A DNA stretch of 64,000 bases from contig NZ_CP129238.1 in the NCBI RefSeq assembly GCF_030413595.1, positions 2,170,001 through 2,234,000 of the forward strand, written 5' to 3'. The DNA is from Planococcus liqunii. GTDB lineage: Bacteria > Bacillota > Bacilli > Bacillales_A > Planococcaceae. The first letter of the stretch is position 1, and each line of letters begins with the position of its first letter. A program made the translations under genes and the position numbers. Under the pieces are notes generated by a model. The model had not been told where the DNA came from, searched no databases, and was given only the letters and a program-made list of their open reading frames with translations. Positions 44,624-53,292 of the stretch are shown here, in pieces.

Positions 44624-45085
44624 GGCAAACTCCCATTTCCAGTAGTTTTTCAACTAACCTTCCCCTAAGCGTTCGTTTCCACAAAGTTCACATTCTCAGT
44701 TTCTGTCTTTGAAATCCCCCAGCCGGCTGCTCGGCTATTGCCATTTTTCCATCTCATCTTCTAAAGCAGAATGATTAAATCACTAAAAAGTTTCACCTTC
44801 AAAAGCGGCTCTTATCATGTAGATTCCCCCTTAAAAATTATTATCTATCTATTCTAATAATACGCCTAAATGATTTAAAAGTCTCACAAAAGATAAAATA
44901 ATATTAGTTTTTATTCAGCTTTTTGACTATATAGTTACAATATTTTGGGTTCTGTATTTCTTATTCAAAATTTAAAAAAATCTTGATTGCAAAAGCCAAA
45001 ATCGAAATTCCCTTTACTTCCTCCACCCCTTCCGCTACACTAGACCCATCGGGGCAAACCCCGGACCACAAAAAAAACTGCATAC
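44624..45085. other. Long leader region of scrB and of ykoF
   Basis: AT-rich, no gene. It holds the divergent control regions of scrB (-) and the THI-box operon (+). I found no unambiguous cre box or sugar-repressor palindrome. Confidence 0.4.
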
Positions 45086-45091
45086 CGTTTT

Positions 45092-45186
45092 CTGCACTGG
45101 GGGTGCCCGATTTTCGGCTGAGATGCAAGCGCAAGCTTCGATCCCTTATGACTCGATCCAGATAATACTGGCGTGAGGAAGTGCGG
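45092..45186 (+). ncRNA. TPP riboswitch (THI-box) of ykoFEDC
   Basis: Core elements in order: CTGCACTGGGGGTGCCC, CGGCTGAGATG, ATCCCTTATGACTCGATC, GGATAATACTGGCG-like text (here AGATAATACTGGCGTGAGG) and closing GTGCGG that pairs with CTGCAC. It binds thiamine pyrophosphate and shuts off the transporter operon when thiamine is plentiful. Confidence 0.93.
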
Positions 45187-45235
45187 TGACTTTCCGCAAT
45201 TGGATCTTTCTTGAATTTAATTGGCATGGAATAGT

Positions 45236-45266
45236 GGCTGCATCTTCACGGATGCAGCCTTTTTTT
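45236..45266 (+). terminator. Riboswitch-controlled terminator
   Basis: GGCTGCATC (45236-45244) pairs with 45251-45259, followed by seven T, about 30 bp before ykoF. Confidence 0.9.
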
Positions 45267-45296
45267 GTGCAATTTTTTTGAGGAGGAGAATTTATT

Positions 45297-45896
45297 ATGG
45301 AACCACTGCAATGCGGCACAAGCCCGATTGTCGGATTTCGCTTTTCTTTGCATCCGATGACCGGCGATTTTATCAAAGTAATCAAAGGGGCTTTGAACGA
45401 AACAGATACAACGAACGTCTGGATGCATACCGATGACGTCTCGACTGTGATTCGTGGCAAACAGAACCATGTCTTCAATACGGCGAAAGCACTTACGCTG
45501 CACGCAGCCAAGACCGGCGAACATGTTGCATTGTCCGGAACATTTTCAATCGGCTGCCCGGGAGATTCTGCGGGCGATGTCTACTTGGACAAAGATGACG
45601 TACTGCTGAATACCGATGACACGAAGCAATACGTGTCATCGCAATTTGCGCTGTATCCGATGAACAACCCGGATTACATGACCGTTATTTACCGCGAAGT
45701 CGACCGTGCAAAGGCGCAGGGCGTCTTTAACGAATCGATGCATTACGCGAGCGGCATCCACGGCGATATCCATGAGGTCTTCGCGTTTTACGAAGAAGCA
45801 TTTACGAATGCCCGCTCCGAAGAGCACCGCCATTTGGTCATGACGGTATCAATGAGCATCAACAGTCCTTCGCATGGAGGCAAAAACGATGCTTAA
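45297..45896 (+). CDS. ykoF: Thiamine/HMP-binding protein YkoF
   Basis: 199 residues, tandem ferredoxin-like YKOF domains (first begins I-V-G-F-R-F-S-L-H-P-M; second F-A-L-Y-P-M-N-N-P-D-Y). The B. subtilis homologue binds thiamine and is linked to hydroxymethylpyrimidine uptake. ATG 45297 is behind GAGGAGG. First gene of the TPP-regulated operon, overlapping ykoE. Confidence 0.9.
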   Translation: MEPLQCGTSPIVGFRFSLHPMTGDFIKVIKGALNETDTTNVWMHTDDVSTVIRGKQNHVFNTAKALTLHAAKTGEHVALSGTFSIGCPGDSAGDVYLDKDDVLLNTDDTKQYVSSQFALYPMNNPDYMTVIYREVDRAKAQGVFNESMHYASGIHGDIHEVFAFYEEAFTNARSEEHRHLVMTVSMSINSPSHGGKNDA

Positions 45897-46470
45897 ATCG
45901 TGGAAGCTGAAAGAAGTTGTATTGATGTCGCTGTTTGCCATCGTGTTTGGCATCGTTTATTTGCTGTTTGTCCATCTTTCGAATATCTGGGCCGGCATTA
46001 TCGGACCGATTGCCTATGAATGGCTGTTCGGCATCTGGTTTATCGTATCGATCATTTGCATGAACATCATCCGGAAACCGGGAGCTGCCGTACTGTCGGA
46101 ATCGATGGCGGCGGCAATTGAAGTGCTGCTCGGCAATGCAGTTGGTCCGCGCCTGCTGTTGTCCGGCATTGTCCAGGGACTCGGAGCGGAAGCGGCGTTT
46201 GCAGTGACCGGATACAAGCATTTCAATCTGGCGGTGTTTATGCTTGCCGGAGCCGGATCTGCTGTATTCAGTTTTGTGTACGGCTATTTCATCTCCGGCT
46301 ACGCAGCGCTTGATCCCTCATTTGTGGCCTTGATGTTTACGTTGCGTGTCTTAAGCGGCATGGTCATCGCCGGCATCGGCGGTAAGTACATTTCAGACGC
46401 CCTGCTTGCAACCGGTTCGCTTCGAGGCTATGCCATTGCCCGCGCAGAAAAAGGTGATGCCGGTGCATGA
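45889..46470 (+). CDS. ykoE: ECF transporter substrate-binding membrane protein YkoE
   Basis: 193 residues, about five to six membrane helices, the size and layout of S components of energy-coupling-factor transporters. Motifs L-M-S-L-F-A-I-V-F-G and E-W-L-F-G-I-W near the start. It should bind a thiamine precursor. ATG 45889 is behind GGAGG, inside the end of ykoF. Confidence 0.88.
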   Translation: MLKSWKLKEVVLMSLFAIVFGIVYLLFVHLSNIWAGIIGPIAYEWLFGIWFIVSIICMNIIRKPGAAVLSESMAAAIEVLLGNAVGPRLLLSGIVQGLGAEAAFAVTGYKHFNLAVFMLAGAGSAVFSFVYGYFISGYAALDPSFVALMFTLRVLSGMVIAGIGGKYISDALLATGSLRGYAIARAEKGDAGA

Positions 46471-47893
46471 GCCGGTGTTTTCATTGAAAAATACCCATTT
46501 CCGTTTTCCGGATGACCAGGAAAACACGCTGAAAGATCTTACATTCGATATCTTTCCGGGAGAGCGCGTCGTCATATCCGGGCCGAGTGGCAGCGGCAAA
46601 AGCACTTTGCTGTACTTATTGAACCGGTTGTATCCGCTGAACTGCGACGGAATTCTGAGCGGCAGCATCCGCATGTTCGGCAAAAGAGCAGAAGATTATA
46701 CACCCGGAGAAATCAACTACCGGGTCGCAACCGTGTTCCAGGACCCCGACTCCCAGTTTTGCATGCCGACCGTTGAAGCAGAACTGGCGTTTACACTGGA
46801 AAACCTCCATGTCCCTTTTACGGAAATGGAGAGCCGGATAACAGATGTCCTTTCATTAACTGAATTGACGCCAATGCGCCATGCGGTGATCCAGTCTTTA
46901 TCGGGCGGCATGAAACAGCGCGTGGCAACCGCATGTGCATTGATCATGAAACCGGAAGTGCTCTTGCTGGATGAACCCATTTCCCATCTCGACCCCTATA
47001 CAGCCAAGCAGTTTATCACCTGGCTAGACAGGCTGCAGAAACAATTTGGATTGACGGTTGTGGCTGTCGAGCACCGGCTTGATCTTTGGGAATCATTTTT
47101 CGACCGCGGTATCCAACTGGACAAAGACGGACGCATTCTCGCTGATCAGCGCTTTGTCCAAAGGGCGGCAATGACATTCCCCAGACGGGTAACTAGTCTT
47201 CGAGAACCCTTTTCTTTGCGGGTTTCCGGGCTGTCCACTAGCGTCAACGGGAAAAGCTTGCTCCATCCGCTGTCGTTTTCCGTCAAGCGCGGGGAAGTCA
47301 CGGTCGTTGCCGGGCCGAATGGCAGCGGAAAATCGACATTGCTGAAGACGCTGTGCGGCATCTACAAAAGTTCTGGCGGAACCGTCGAATCGGACGGCCT
47401 CGGCTACGTGCCGCAATCGCCTGAGTACCTGTTTCTGACACAGCGAATTAAAGATGAAATAGCCTATTCGGCTTCGTCTACTCCAGCGGAGGTCCAGAAT
47501 TTGATGGAGCGCCTGCGGTTAACAGACATTCAAAATGCGCATCCGTTCGCTGTCAGCCACGGGCAAAAGCGGCGGGTCGCAATCGCCGCGATGCTCGCAG
47601 ACAAACGGCAAGTGCTGCTGATGGATGAACCGACTTCCGGGCAGGACGCTGCGGCACTGCAGGCATTAGCGCGGTTGATTGCAGAACGGGCAAACGAAGG
47701 CATATCTATTTTGATCGTCACGCACGACATGGAATTTGCAGCAGCCGTTGCCGATTTCATTCTTCTTATCAAAGACGGTAGACTGACGGGGAAATTTGCG
47801 TGTAAGGAATTATGGGCTAATGAAGAATTGCTGGAGTCGCATCATTTGCTTGTGCCAAAAGGAGTGAAGCTTCGTGCGGAATCTTTTGCATGA
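46457..47893 (+). CDS. ykoD: ECF transporter double ATPase YkoD
   Basis: 478 residues holding two ABC ATPase domains. First: Walker A G-P-S-G-S-G-K-S-T, signature L-S-G-G-M-K-Q-R, Walker B L-L-L-D-E-P-I-S-H-L-D. Second: G-P-N-G-S-G-K-S-T, altered signature V-S-H-G-Q-K-R-R, Walker B L-L-M-D-E-P-T-S-G-Q-D. It powers the YkoE/YkoC complex. Start ATG 46457 overlaps the end of ykoE; GTG 46463 has better ribosome-site spacing. Confidence 0.88.
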   Translation: MPVHEPVFSLKNTHFRFPDDQENTLKDLTFDIFPGERVVISGPSGSGKSTLLYLLNRLYPLNCDGILSGSIRMFGKRAEDYTPGEINYRVATVFQDPDSQFCMPTVEAELAFTLENLHVPFTEMESRITDVLSLTELTPMRHAVIQSLSGGMKQRVATACALIMKPEVLLLDEPISHLDPYTAKQFITWLDRLQKQFGLTVVAVEHRLDLWESFFDRGIQLDKDGRILADQRFVQRAAMTFPRRVTSLREPFSLRVSGLSTSVNGKSLLHPLSFSVKRGEVTVVAGPNGSGKSTLLKTLCGIYKSSGGTVESDGLGYVPQSPEYLFLTQRIKDEIAYSASSTPAEVQNLMERLRLTDIQNAHPFAVSHGQKRRVAIAAMLADKRQVLLMDEPTSGQDAAALQALARLIAERANEGISILIVTHDMEFAAAVADFILLIKDGRLTGKFACKELWANEELLESHHLLVPKGVKLRAESFA

Positions 47894-48629
47894 CATGAAC
47901 CCGTCCGTAAAATTCATTGTCGTGACTTTGTCAATGGTCGCCATTGCCTTTTTCTTCAATCCCTGGACACCGCTGATTTTCTGGATGGGTGTTTTACTTT
48001 TCCAAGTTTTCCTGAGCCGGCTCAATTGGAAAGTATGGGCGCTGTTCATGCTGCCGTTTGCTATCGGTGCTTTCGGTTATTTATGGACAACCATTGTGTT
48101 CGGCGCAAAAACCGGCGGCCAAATCATCTGGTCGTTCGCCGGCTTGGATATCACCGATGAACAACTGGAGACAGCCCTGTCCCTCTCTTTCCGGGTCTTG
48201 GCGTTTTCCACTTTGTCTCTGATGTTCGCGTTCACAACCGATCCGGTAAAATTTATCATGAGCTTGATGCAGCAATTGAAATTATCTCCGAAAATTGCTT
48301 ATGGCGTGATGGTCGGCTATCAATTCCTTCCGGTCATGAAAGACGAATTCACTCAAATCCAACAGGCACAGCGCTTGCGCGGAGCCGTCGAGGAAAAGAA
48401 TGTATTCAAGCGGCTGCTGGATATGCGGCGAGTGCTGATGCCGATGCTTGCCGGCGCTGTGCGTAAAGCGGAACGCTCCGCTTTCGCCATGGAAGCCCGC
48501 GGATTTACCGGTGAAGCACGAACCGACTATTACCAACCCATCCGGATTGGCCGCATTGATTTTTGGATGTCTGCCCTTTTTGCATTGCTGCTGGCTGCCA
48601 GCTGTCTGGGAGGGATTTGGTTAAGCTGA
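47874..48629 (+). CDS. ykoC: ECF transporter transmembrane component YkoC (EcfT type)
   Basis: 251 residues, five or six membrane helices and the cytoplasmic coupling motif R-R-V-L-M-P-M-L-A-G-A-V-R-K-A-E-R, with A-M-E-A-R-G-F at the second motif, both typical of EcfT. GTG 47874 is behind AAAAGGAG within ykoD. It couples the ATPases to YkoE. Confidence 0.9.
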   Translation: MRNLLHDMNPSVKFIVVTLSMVAIAFFFNPWTPLIFWMGVLLFQVFLSRLNWKVWALFMLPFAIGAFGYLWTTIVFGAKTGGQIIWSFAGLDITDEQLETALSLSFRVLAFSTLSLMFAFTTDPVKFIMSLMQQLKLSPKIAYGVMVGYQFLPVMKDEFTQIQQAQRLRGAVEEKNVFKRLLDMRRVLMPMLAGAVRKAERSAFAMEARGFTGEARTDYYQPIRIGRIDFWMSALFALLLAASCLGGIWLS

Positions 48630-48633
48630 ATAT

Positions 48634-48675
48634 AAAAAAGGAAGTGAAAAGCTGGCGCCTTCGCTTCCTTTTTTT
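48634..48675. terminator. Terminator after ykoC
   Basis: AAAAAGGAAGTGAA (about 48635-48648) pairs with TTCGCTTCCTTTTT (about 48660-48673), with T-runs on the plus strand. It can also end transcripts arriving from the Fur-regulated operon on the minus strand. Confidence 0.8.
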
Positions 48676-48790
48676 CTTTTGTGTCTTTGTACGTTGTTGC
48701 TGGTTTTGAATTTTATTAAATTACCTTATGTAGTTTTATACAAGTATTACACTTATAGGACTACATAATATTTTTATTTGGTAAATCCCT

Positions 48791-49306
48791 TCACCTTACT
48801 TCTATTAATTCGTCTAAAGGCAGTTCCAGTGCACGTATGCATAAATGCTCTTTCATTTCTTCGAACTCTTCATATTCCTCCGCTGTAAAAATCTCTTCCC
48901 TGCCTTTTTTCAAGAACTCATAAAAGACCGGCGGCAGGAACTCTTGTTTCAAACTGACTTCCACTTCTTCACCGGATTTTCGTCTAAACACGAACGCGTA
49001 AGACGTCGGCCGGTATGGATCATACTGCGCCATCGGGTAAGCCGTATCCACTTCGTACTCTCCGCGCGTGGCAGCACGTGTAATAAATTCAAATGTGTCC
49101 CGGAATCCAGGTCCACCGTGGCCGGCCAAGATGGAGATGTCGCTGCGTTCAGGTATTTTGTCTCCGTAAAGCGCTTCAAACGCCGCTTCCATCATGCGGA
49201 ATGCTACGCCGATTGCCATATAGGCTCTTGTTCCATGGAATTTCCGGATATCCTGAAATTCAATTTCCAGTAAATCTTTACGGTCGTATACTTGTATGCT
49301 CTTCAT
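48791..49306 (-). CDS. FmdE-like protein of unknown function, possible last gene of the Fur operon
   Basis: 171 residues, soluble. The layout F-H-G-T-R-A-Y-M-A-I-G-V-A-F-R followed by I-S-I-L-A-G-H-G-G-P-G-F-R-D echoes the FmdE domain (F-H-G-H-x-C-P-G-L and a later metal site), but the cysteines are absent. Family assignment is tentative. ATG 49306 is behind GGAGG. It lies 66 bp after the SLH-like gene on the same strand, with only a weak hairpin between, so it may be co-transcribed. Confidence 0.45.
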   Translation of the reverse strand: MKSIQVYDRKDLLEIEFQDIRKFHGTRAYMAIGVAFRMMEAAFEALYGDKIPERSDISILAGHGGPGFRDTFEFITRAATRGEYEVDTAYPMAQYDPYRPTSYAFVFRRKSGEEVEVSLKQEFLPPVFYEFLKKGREEIFTAEEYEEFEEMKEHLCIRALELPLDELIEVR

Positions 49307-49372
49307 TTGAATACCTCCAGTAGGATATAGTCCTTTTCCTTGGAAAAGGCAGCTGCAATGATTTATACATTT

Positions 49373-50221
49373 TCACTCAATTTCATGTTTCTTCTTTTTA
49401 TTGATCCAGTAAACCAGCAAGGCGGCACAAAATACGGCTACTATGGTTATCCAATTTACTTTTCCGGCATCTTCGTCCAAATCCGCTTTAACCAAGGCAT
49501 TGCTTTTCATTTCTTCTTTGCTTGCCTCTTCCGAAACATGTAATGCTTTTGGTTCAATGACGGCATATTGAATAGCTTCTGTTTGCTGCATTTCCCCCGA
49601 GCCTGTTTGTCTATCTTTTATATCCGGTCCTACCCAGGATTTCACAAGCTCCATGCCTTCCCAGATTTCAGGATCAATCGATTCGCTTTGAATTCGCGGA
49701 TGAACGCCCAACGGATACCGTTCACTGCCTATTTCCAAGATATAGCCTTTTTCCGAAAGTTCAACGGCTGTAATTTCTCCAGTCGGCCCTGCCGCAAATC
49801 CTGCACGTGTGAAGAGCGTATGCCCATCTACTTCCACATCCGCATGGTCCGCAACAAATACCGCAAATTCCCCCCGCGTCATCGTTTGTCCCGGATGCTC
49901 CAGCACAAGCCTGCCGCCAAACAATACCGTATTAACCAGTCCGTAATCGACGGCTTTTCCTCTAAGAAAGTCCGGCAAATTCTTTGCAAATGGCGAATGC
50001 GATATCCAAGCTTCGAAGTCCGCTGCCGTCAAAAGATCTAGCGGGCGAAATTCCTGGGCTCCACTTCCTGAGATTAGTCCAAGTGTATTGAGCAATAGAA
50101 TATCCGCTGCCGCTTCGCTATAGGCAATGTCACTGTATACGGTTGCTTCGTTGGTTACATGCGCTGACGCTTGCGATGATGCAAAAAAGCTCAGCGCCAG
50201 CAATAAAGCTATTTTCTTCAT
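49373..50221 (-). CDS. Exported SLH-like protein with C-terminal membrane anchor
   Basis: 282 residues. Signal peptide (1-20, ending S-Q-A-S-A), two SLH-like segments (about 28-75: Y-S-D-I-A-Y-S-E-A-A-A-D-I-L-L-L-N-T; and about 90-130: G-Q-T-M-T-R-G-E-F-A-V-F), a beta-type region, and a C-terminal helix (about 255-272) followed by K-K-K-K. It should face outward, held in the membrane and perhaps touching wall polymer. ATG 50221 has AGGAG eight bases upstream, inside the end of the previous gene. Confidence 0.65.
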   Translation of the reverse strand: MKKIALLLALSFFASSQASAHVTNEATVYSDIAYSEAAADILLLNTLGLISGSGAQEFRPLDLLTAADFEAWISHSPFAKNLPDFLRGKAVDYGLVNTVLFGGRLVLEHPGQTMTRGEFAVFVADHADVEVDGHTLFTRAGFAAGPTGEITAVELSEKGYILEIGSERYPLGVHPRIQSESIDPEIWEGMELVKSWVGPDIKDRQTGSGEMQQTEAIQYAVIEPKALHVSEEASKEEMKSNALVKADLDEDAGKVNWITIVAVFCAALLVYWINKKKKHEIE

Positions 50222-50232
50222 CCGCTTCACTC

Positions 50233-51177
50233 CTATTTCCGGTGTATCTCAAGCGCACCATCCGTTTGAGTAAAATACGGATTATCGATGCCGGCTATTT
50301 TCTGCAGGGCTGCATAGTCCAATTTAAATCCGTGCAGTTCCTCCAGCAGCTCCTCCGGCAAATAAAACCCGTTATAAAATCCGGCTTCAAAGACCAGTTC
50401 TGCAGATTGTCCATCGCCTTTTTGAAGCACCTGACCCAATAAAATAACATGAGCGTATTGCAGTTCATATTCGACGTAAACATGGTCTTTCCGGAAAAAA
50501 TACTGCAGCCGGCTTTTTTCGTTCAGCCAGGATTCGGCCAATGTTCTATCCTCTGAAACGGCCATCCAGCTGCCAAGCTCCGTATGAATCCGCTCTTGAT
50601 CGGCTTTGAGATCATCAATCAATTCATATTCCACTTCCGATACCCAGTCGATATCCAGGTAATTCGCAATCTGTTCCAATGGAAGATCTGCATTTTCCGT
50701 TAAATACTGTTCGCGCGCTAACAAGTTCTTTTCAATGGCCCCTAAAAGTTTTTCATGGCCTTTTAACGACTGCTGGGCAGCTTTAAGCTGCTGATAATGC
50801 AGGTAAAGGTCATTCAGGCTAAGCAAATAAGCATCGATGCCCCGCTCTAGCTGCCAATGGCTTCCCAATAAATCGGCAGCATCATGACCGTCTCCCATCA
50901 TAGAAAGCCATCCATCAAGGCCCGAATCTGCATAAAGCTGCAGCTGTTCGACAGCCAGTTGCTGATTTTCTTCAAACCGCTTTTTTTGCTTGTCCACTTC
51001 CGGCTGCAAGTCCTCGATTTGGTCTTTTGTCTGCGCCATTTCTGCTTTCAGCCCGTCAATCGTCGTTTCATCATAAACAATCGCCAAAAAGTTAGCGAAC
51101 GCCCCTGTCATATGGGCAGATGCAGGAAGCATAACCAAAAACGCCAGCGCCATTCCAATAACAAGCCGCTTAGCCAT
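50233..51177 (-). CDS. Exported coiled-coil protein, probable FtsX-like partner
   Basis: 314 residues. Signal peptide (about 1-21, ending L-P-A-S-A), then long alpha-helical, coiled-coil stretches (about 38-80: L-K-A-E-M-A-Q-T-K-D-Q-I-E-D-L; about 110-170; about 190-225), and a mixed C-terminal domain (about 225-314). Exported coiled-coil proteins such as EnvC and PcsB are the known partners of FtsX loops, and this gene overlaps the ftsX-like gene by eight bases. No peptidase domain is visible, so it is not itself an obvious hydrolase. Confidence 0.6.
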   Translation of the reverse strand: MAKRLVIGMALAFLVMLPASAHMTGAFANFLAIVYDETTIDGLKAEMAQTKDQIEDLQPEVDKQKKRFEENQQLAVEQLQLYADSGLDGWLSMMGDGHDAADLLGSHWQLERGIDAYLLSLNDLYLHYQQLKAAQQSLKGHEKLLGAIEKNLLAREQYLTENADLPLEQIANYLDIDWVSEVEYELIDDLKADQERIHTELGSWMAVSEDRTLAESWLNEKSRLQYFFRKDHVYVEYELQYAHVILLGQVLQKGDGQSAELVFEAGFYNGFYLPEELLEELHGFKLDYAALQKIAGIDNPYFTQTDGALEIHRK

Positions 51178-52045
51178 CGGCAATCCCTTTTCTTGTGGAC
51201 AGGCGGCTTGCCGCCAAGCCAATGACTAAAGCCAATAGCAGCTGCAGGACCACTACGGCAGCAATATCCGAACCTTCCAATCGGCCGAGAAACGGCAGCT
51301 TGTCGAGAAACGGAACCAAAACGGCCACTTGAAAACAGACAGTCAACAGGATGGCTATCGCCGCCCCAATGAGACTGAACAAAGCCGCTTCTATCAAAAA
51401 TTGTGCTCTTACAGCTTTCGGACTCATTCCTACAAATAATTTCACGGCAAGTTCCTGCTGCCGTTTATACAAAGCGAGATGGAATGTGAAATACACCATC
51501 AAAAAGGCGATTCCGACTAATGCGGCGGCTGAAGCCGTGCCATAGCGCTCTAAATTGGTGATCCAGGAATCCAGCAGGATGGCCATTTGCTGCGGGTACA
51601 CCACTTGATCAATGCCGTTGATGGCTTCCAGTTCTTTCGCAATATCCGCCAACTCGGTTTTATCGGCAACTTGCAGCTTTACCGCATCCTGCATGGCACC
51701 ATTCCGGAAAGCATCCATCAAATGCTCTTTGCCATTAAAAAAACCTGCCAGTTTTTCTAAATTTTCATTTCCGTTTTCAACTCTAGCCTTTTCGACATAC
51801 TCTTTTTCCGCTAGAATAGCGGCTACTTCTTCTGCATTCAGCGCTTCATTAATATACACTTTCATTGTCAGCTGGGATTCCACGTAATCAATCGCCTCTA
51901 CAGCGACCAGCCGAACGGACAACAGGATTCCAATCAGCAGCAAGGCGAGCGCAATGAAGAAGATGGAAGCGAACGTACTTAATGGGTTGCGCTTTAAACC
52001 CTGCCAGGAATCTTGCATCATATAGTCAACTAAATGCCTGTTCAT
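51170..52045 (-). CDS. FtsX-like ABC permease
   Basis: 291 residues in the FtsX plan: a short cytoplasmic start, helix 1 (about 23-45), a large external loop (about 46-160), then three helices (about 167-187, 208-238, 258-280). The first helix region (N-P-L-S-T-F-A-S) matches FtsX. It is not in a normal cell-division context, so I treat it as a paralogue that may transmit ATPase state across the membrane rather than move a solute. Start ATG 52045 or 52057; both overlap the ftsE-like gene. Confidence 0.75.
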   Translation of the reverse strand: MNRHLVDYMMQDSWQGLKRNPLSTFASIFFIALALLLIGILLSVRLVAVEAIDYVESQLTMKVYINEALNAEEVAAILAEKEYVEKARVENGNENLEKLAGFFNGKEHLMDAFRNGAMQDAVKLQVADKTELADIAKELEAINGIDQVVYPQQMAILLDSWITNLERYGTASAAALVGIAFLMVYFTFHLALYKRQQELAVKLFVGMSPKAVRAQFLIEAALFSLIGAAIAILLTVCFQVAVLVPFLDKLPFLGRLEGSDIAAVVVLQLLLALVIGLAASRLSTRKGIADG

Positions 52046-52682
52046 GAAGCCTGCCATCCTCTATTGTCCAAATTTTTGCATGCTGTTGCTTCAGCAGCAG
52101 TTCGTCGTGTGTCACAATGAGCATCGTCATGTTTTCTTCTTCATGCAGCTCTTTCAGCAACTGCAGAATATCCGCCGCCGTTTCTTTGTCGAGGTTGCCG
52201 GTCGGTTCATCGGCCAGCAATAGACCGGGCTTGTTGAGCAAAGCGCGTGCAATGGCCACCCGCTGCTGCTGTCCACCGGATAAAGAGTTTGGAAAAGCAG
52301 TTTTCTTATCGGCCAGACCTACACGTTCAAGCAGCCGCATCGCTTCCCGTTCAATTTCTTCCATCGGTGTGCCGACCGCTCTGCCGGCCAGTATGATATT
52401 TTCGAAGACGGTCTTTTGTTCAATCAAGCGATACGCCTGAAACACGACACCAATTTCCCGCCTTAACACATGCTTTAAAATTTGGCTAATCGGTATTTGG
52501 CGAAAGCGGATATCCCCTTCATCCGCTTCCGTTTCCCGGTAAAGCAGTTTCAGCAAGCTGCTCTTCCCCGATCCGGAAAGGCCTTGCAAAACAGCAAAAT
52601 CCCCTGTCTCCAGATGGAAGTCAGCGTTTTGCAATACAACATCACTGCCATAGCGTTTCGTGACTTTCGACATTTGGATCAT
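52026..52682 (-). CDS. FtsE-like ABC ATPase
   Basis: 218 residues, single ABC domain: Walker [11 protein letters not shown]-loop V-V-F-Q-A-Y-R-L, signature L-S-G-G-Q-Q-Q-R, Walker [13 protein letters not shown], switch His in V-T-H-D. This is the FtsE/LolD/MacB class. ATG 52682 starts one base after the previous stop, and the next gene overlaps its end. It pairs with the FtsX-like permease. Confidence 0.85.
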   Translation of the reverse strand: MIQMSKVTKRYGSDVVLQNADFHLETGDFAVLQGLSGSGKSSLLKLLYRETEADEGDIRFRQIPISQILKHVLRREIGVVFQAYRLIEQKTVFENIILAGRAVGTPMEEIEREAMRLLERVGLADKKTAFPNSLSGGQQQRVAIARALLNKPGLLLADEPTGNLDKETAADILQLLKELHEEENMTMLIVTHDELLLKQQHAKIWTIEDGRLHEQAFS

Positions 52683-52683
52683 G

Positions 52684-53292
52684 TCAGATCTTCCCTTCTT
52701 CAAGCCATGGCAGGAAACCTCTGAGAAAACTCTCTGTCGCCGGCATAAAATAAGAACCGTAATGGTAATCGGGATCCAGTGTCGTATTGATCCATATGCC
52801 TTTCGTATTCACTTTATCTATGTACATCACTGAACCGCCGTCTTTTGTTGCGACAAGAGTTTCGCAGCCTTCCATCGGCCAGTAAACACCGTGCTGGTGC
52901 CATGTGGCATCTTCAAGCGTCAAGTAATTCTGAAACAGATCATGCTCGTGCCCGGGCAATGCCAAACCGCTGTCCGCATCTTTTTCGAGCCACCACCAGA
53001 AGTTTGTCGGACGGAACTCCCAATTGTGTTCCGGCAGCCAGTCAAACCCTTGGGGTCCGAATGTCACCACGATGCGCCCGGACTCAGCAAAGGCTTTGAT
53101 TTTCCCGACATTCGCTTCCAGCAGCTTCAAATGGGTTTGGGAAGGAATCAGCAAAACATCAAGCGAATCCAGGTCCGCTTCGGCGAACTCCCTTATCGGT
53201 ATCAGCCGGTGGATGTGCTTTGCGAATTCTCCTGTTTTATAGGTGCGGCTATGCTGGGAACTGCCGCCGTACAAGACTCCGATTTTTCTCAT
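52684..53292 (-). CDS. Amidotransferase-fold-like (ThuA/PfpI-like) protein, second of a pair
   Basis: 202 residues, soluble. It opens K-I-G-V-L-Y-G-G and has the alternating strand-helix pattern and V-V-T-F-G-P-Q-G of class I amidotransferase-like folds, but no catalytic Cys-elbow is apparent. Aromatic-rich N-F-W-W-W-L-E and H-Q-H-G-V-Y-W are striking. Its ATG overlaps the stop of the preceding gene (ATGA). The role is unknown; processing or sensing of an imported ligand is one guess. Confidence 0.45.
   Translation of the reverse strand: MRKIGVLYGGSSQHSRTYKTGEFAKHIHRLIPIREFAEADLDSLDVLLIPSQTHLKLLEANVGKIKAFAESGRIVVTFGPQGFDWLPEHNWEFRPTNFWWWLEKDADSGLALPGHEHDLFQNYLTLEDATWHQHGVYWPMEGCETLVATKDGGSVMYIDKVNTKGIWINTTLDPDYHYGSYFMPATESFLRGFLPWLEEGKI

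Noticed and set aside
44640..44700. cre-like site before scrB (TGGAAACGAACGC)
   Set aside because: The right half departs from the consensus; not enough to claim catabolite control.
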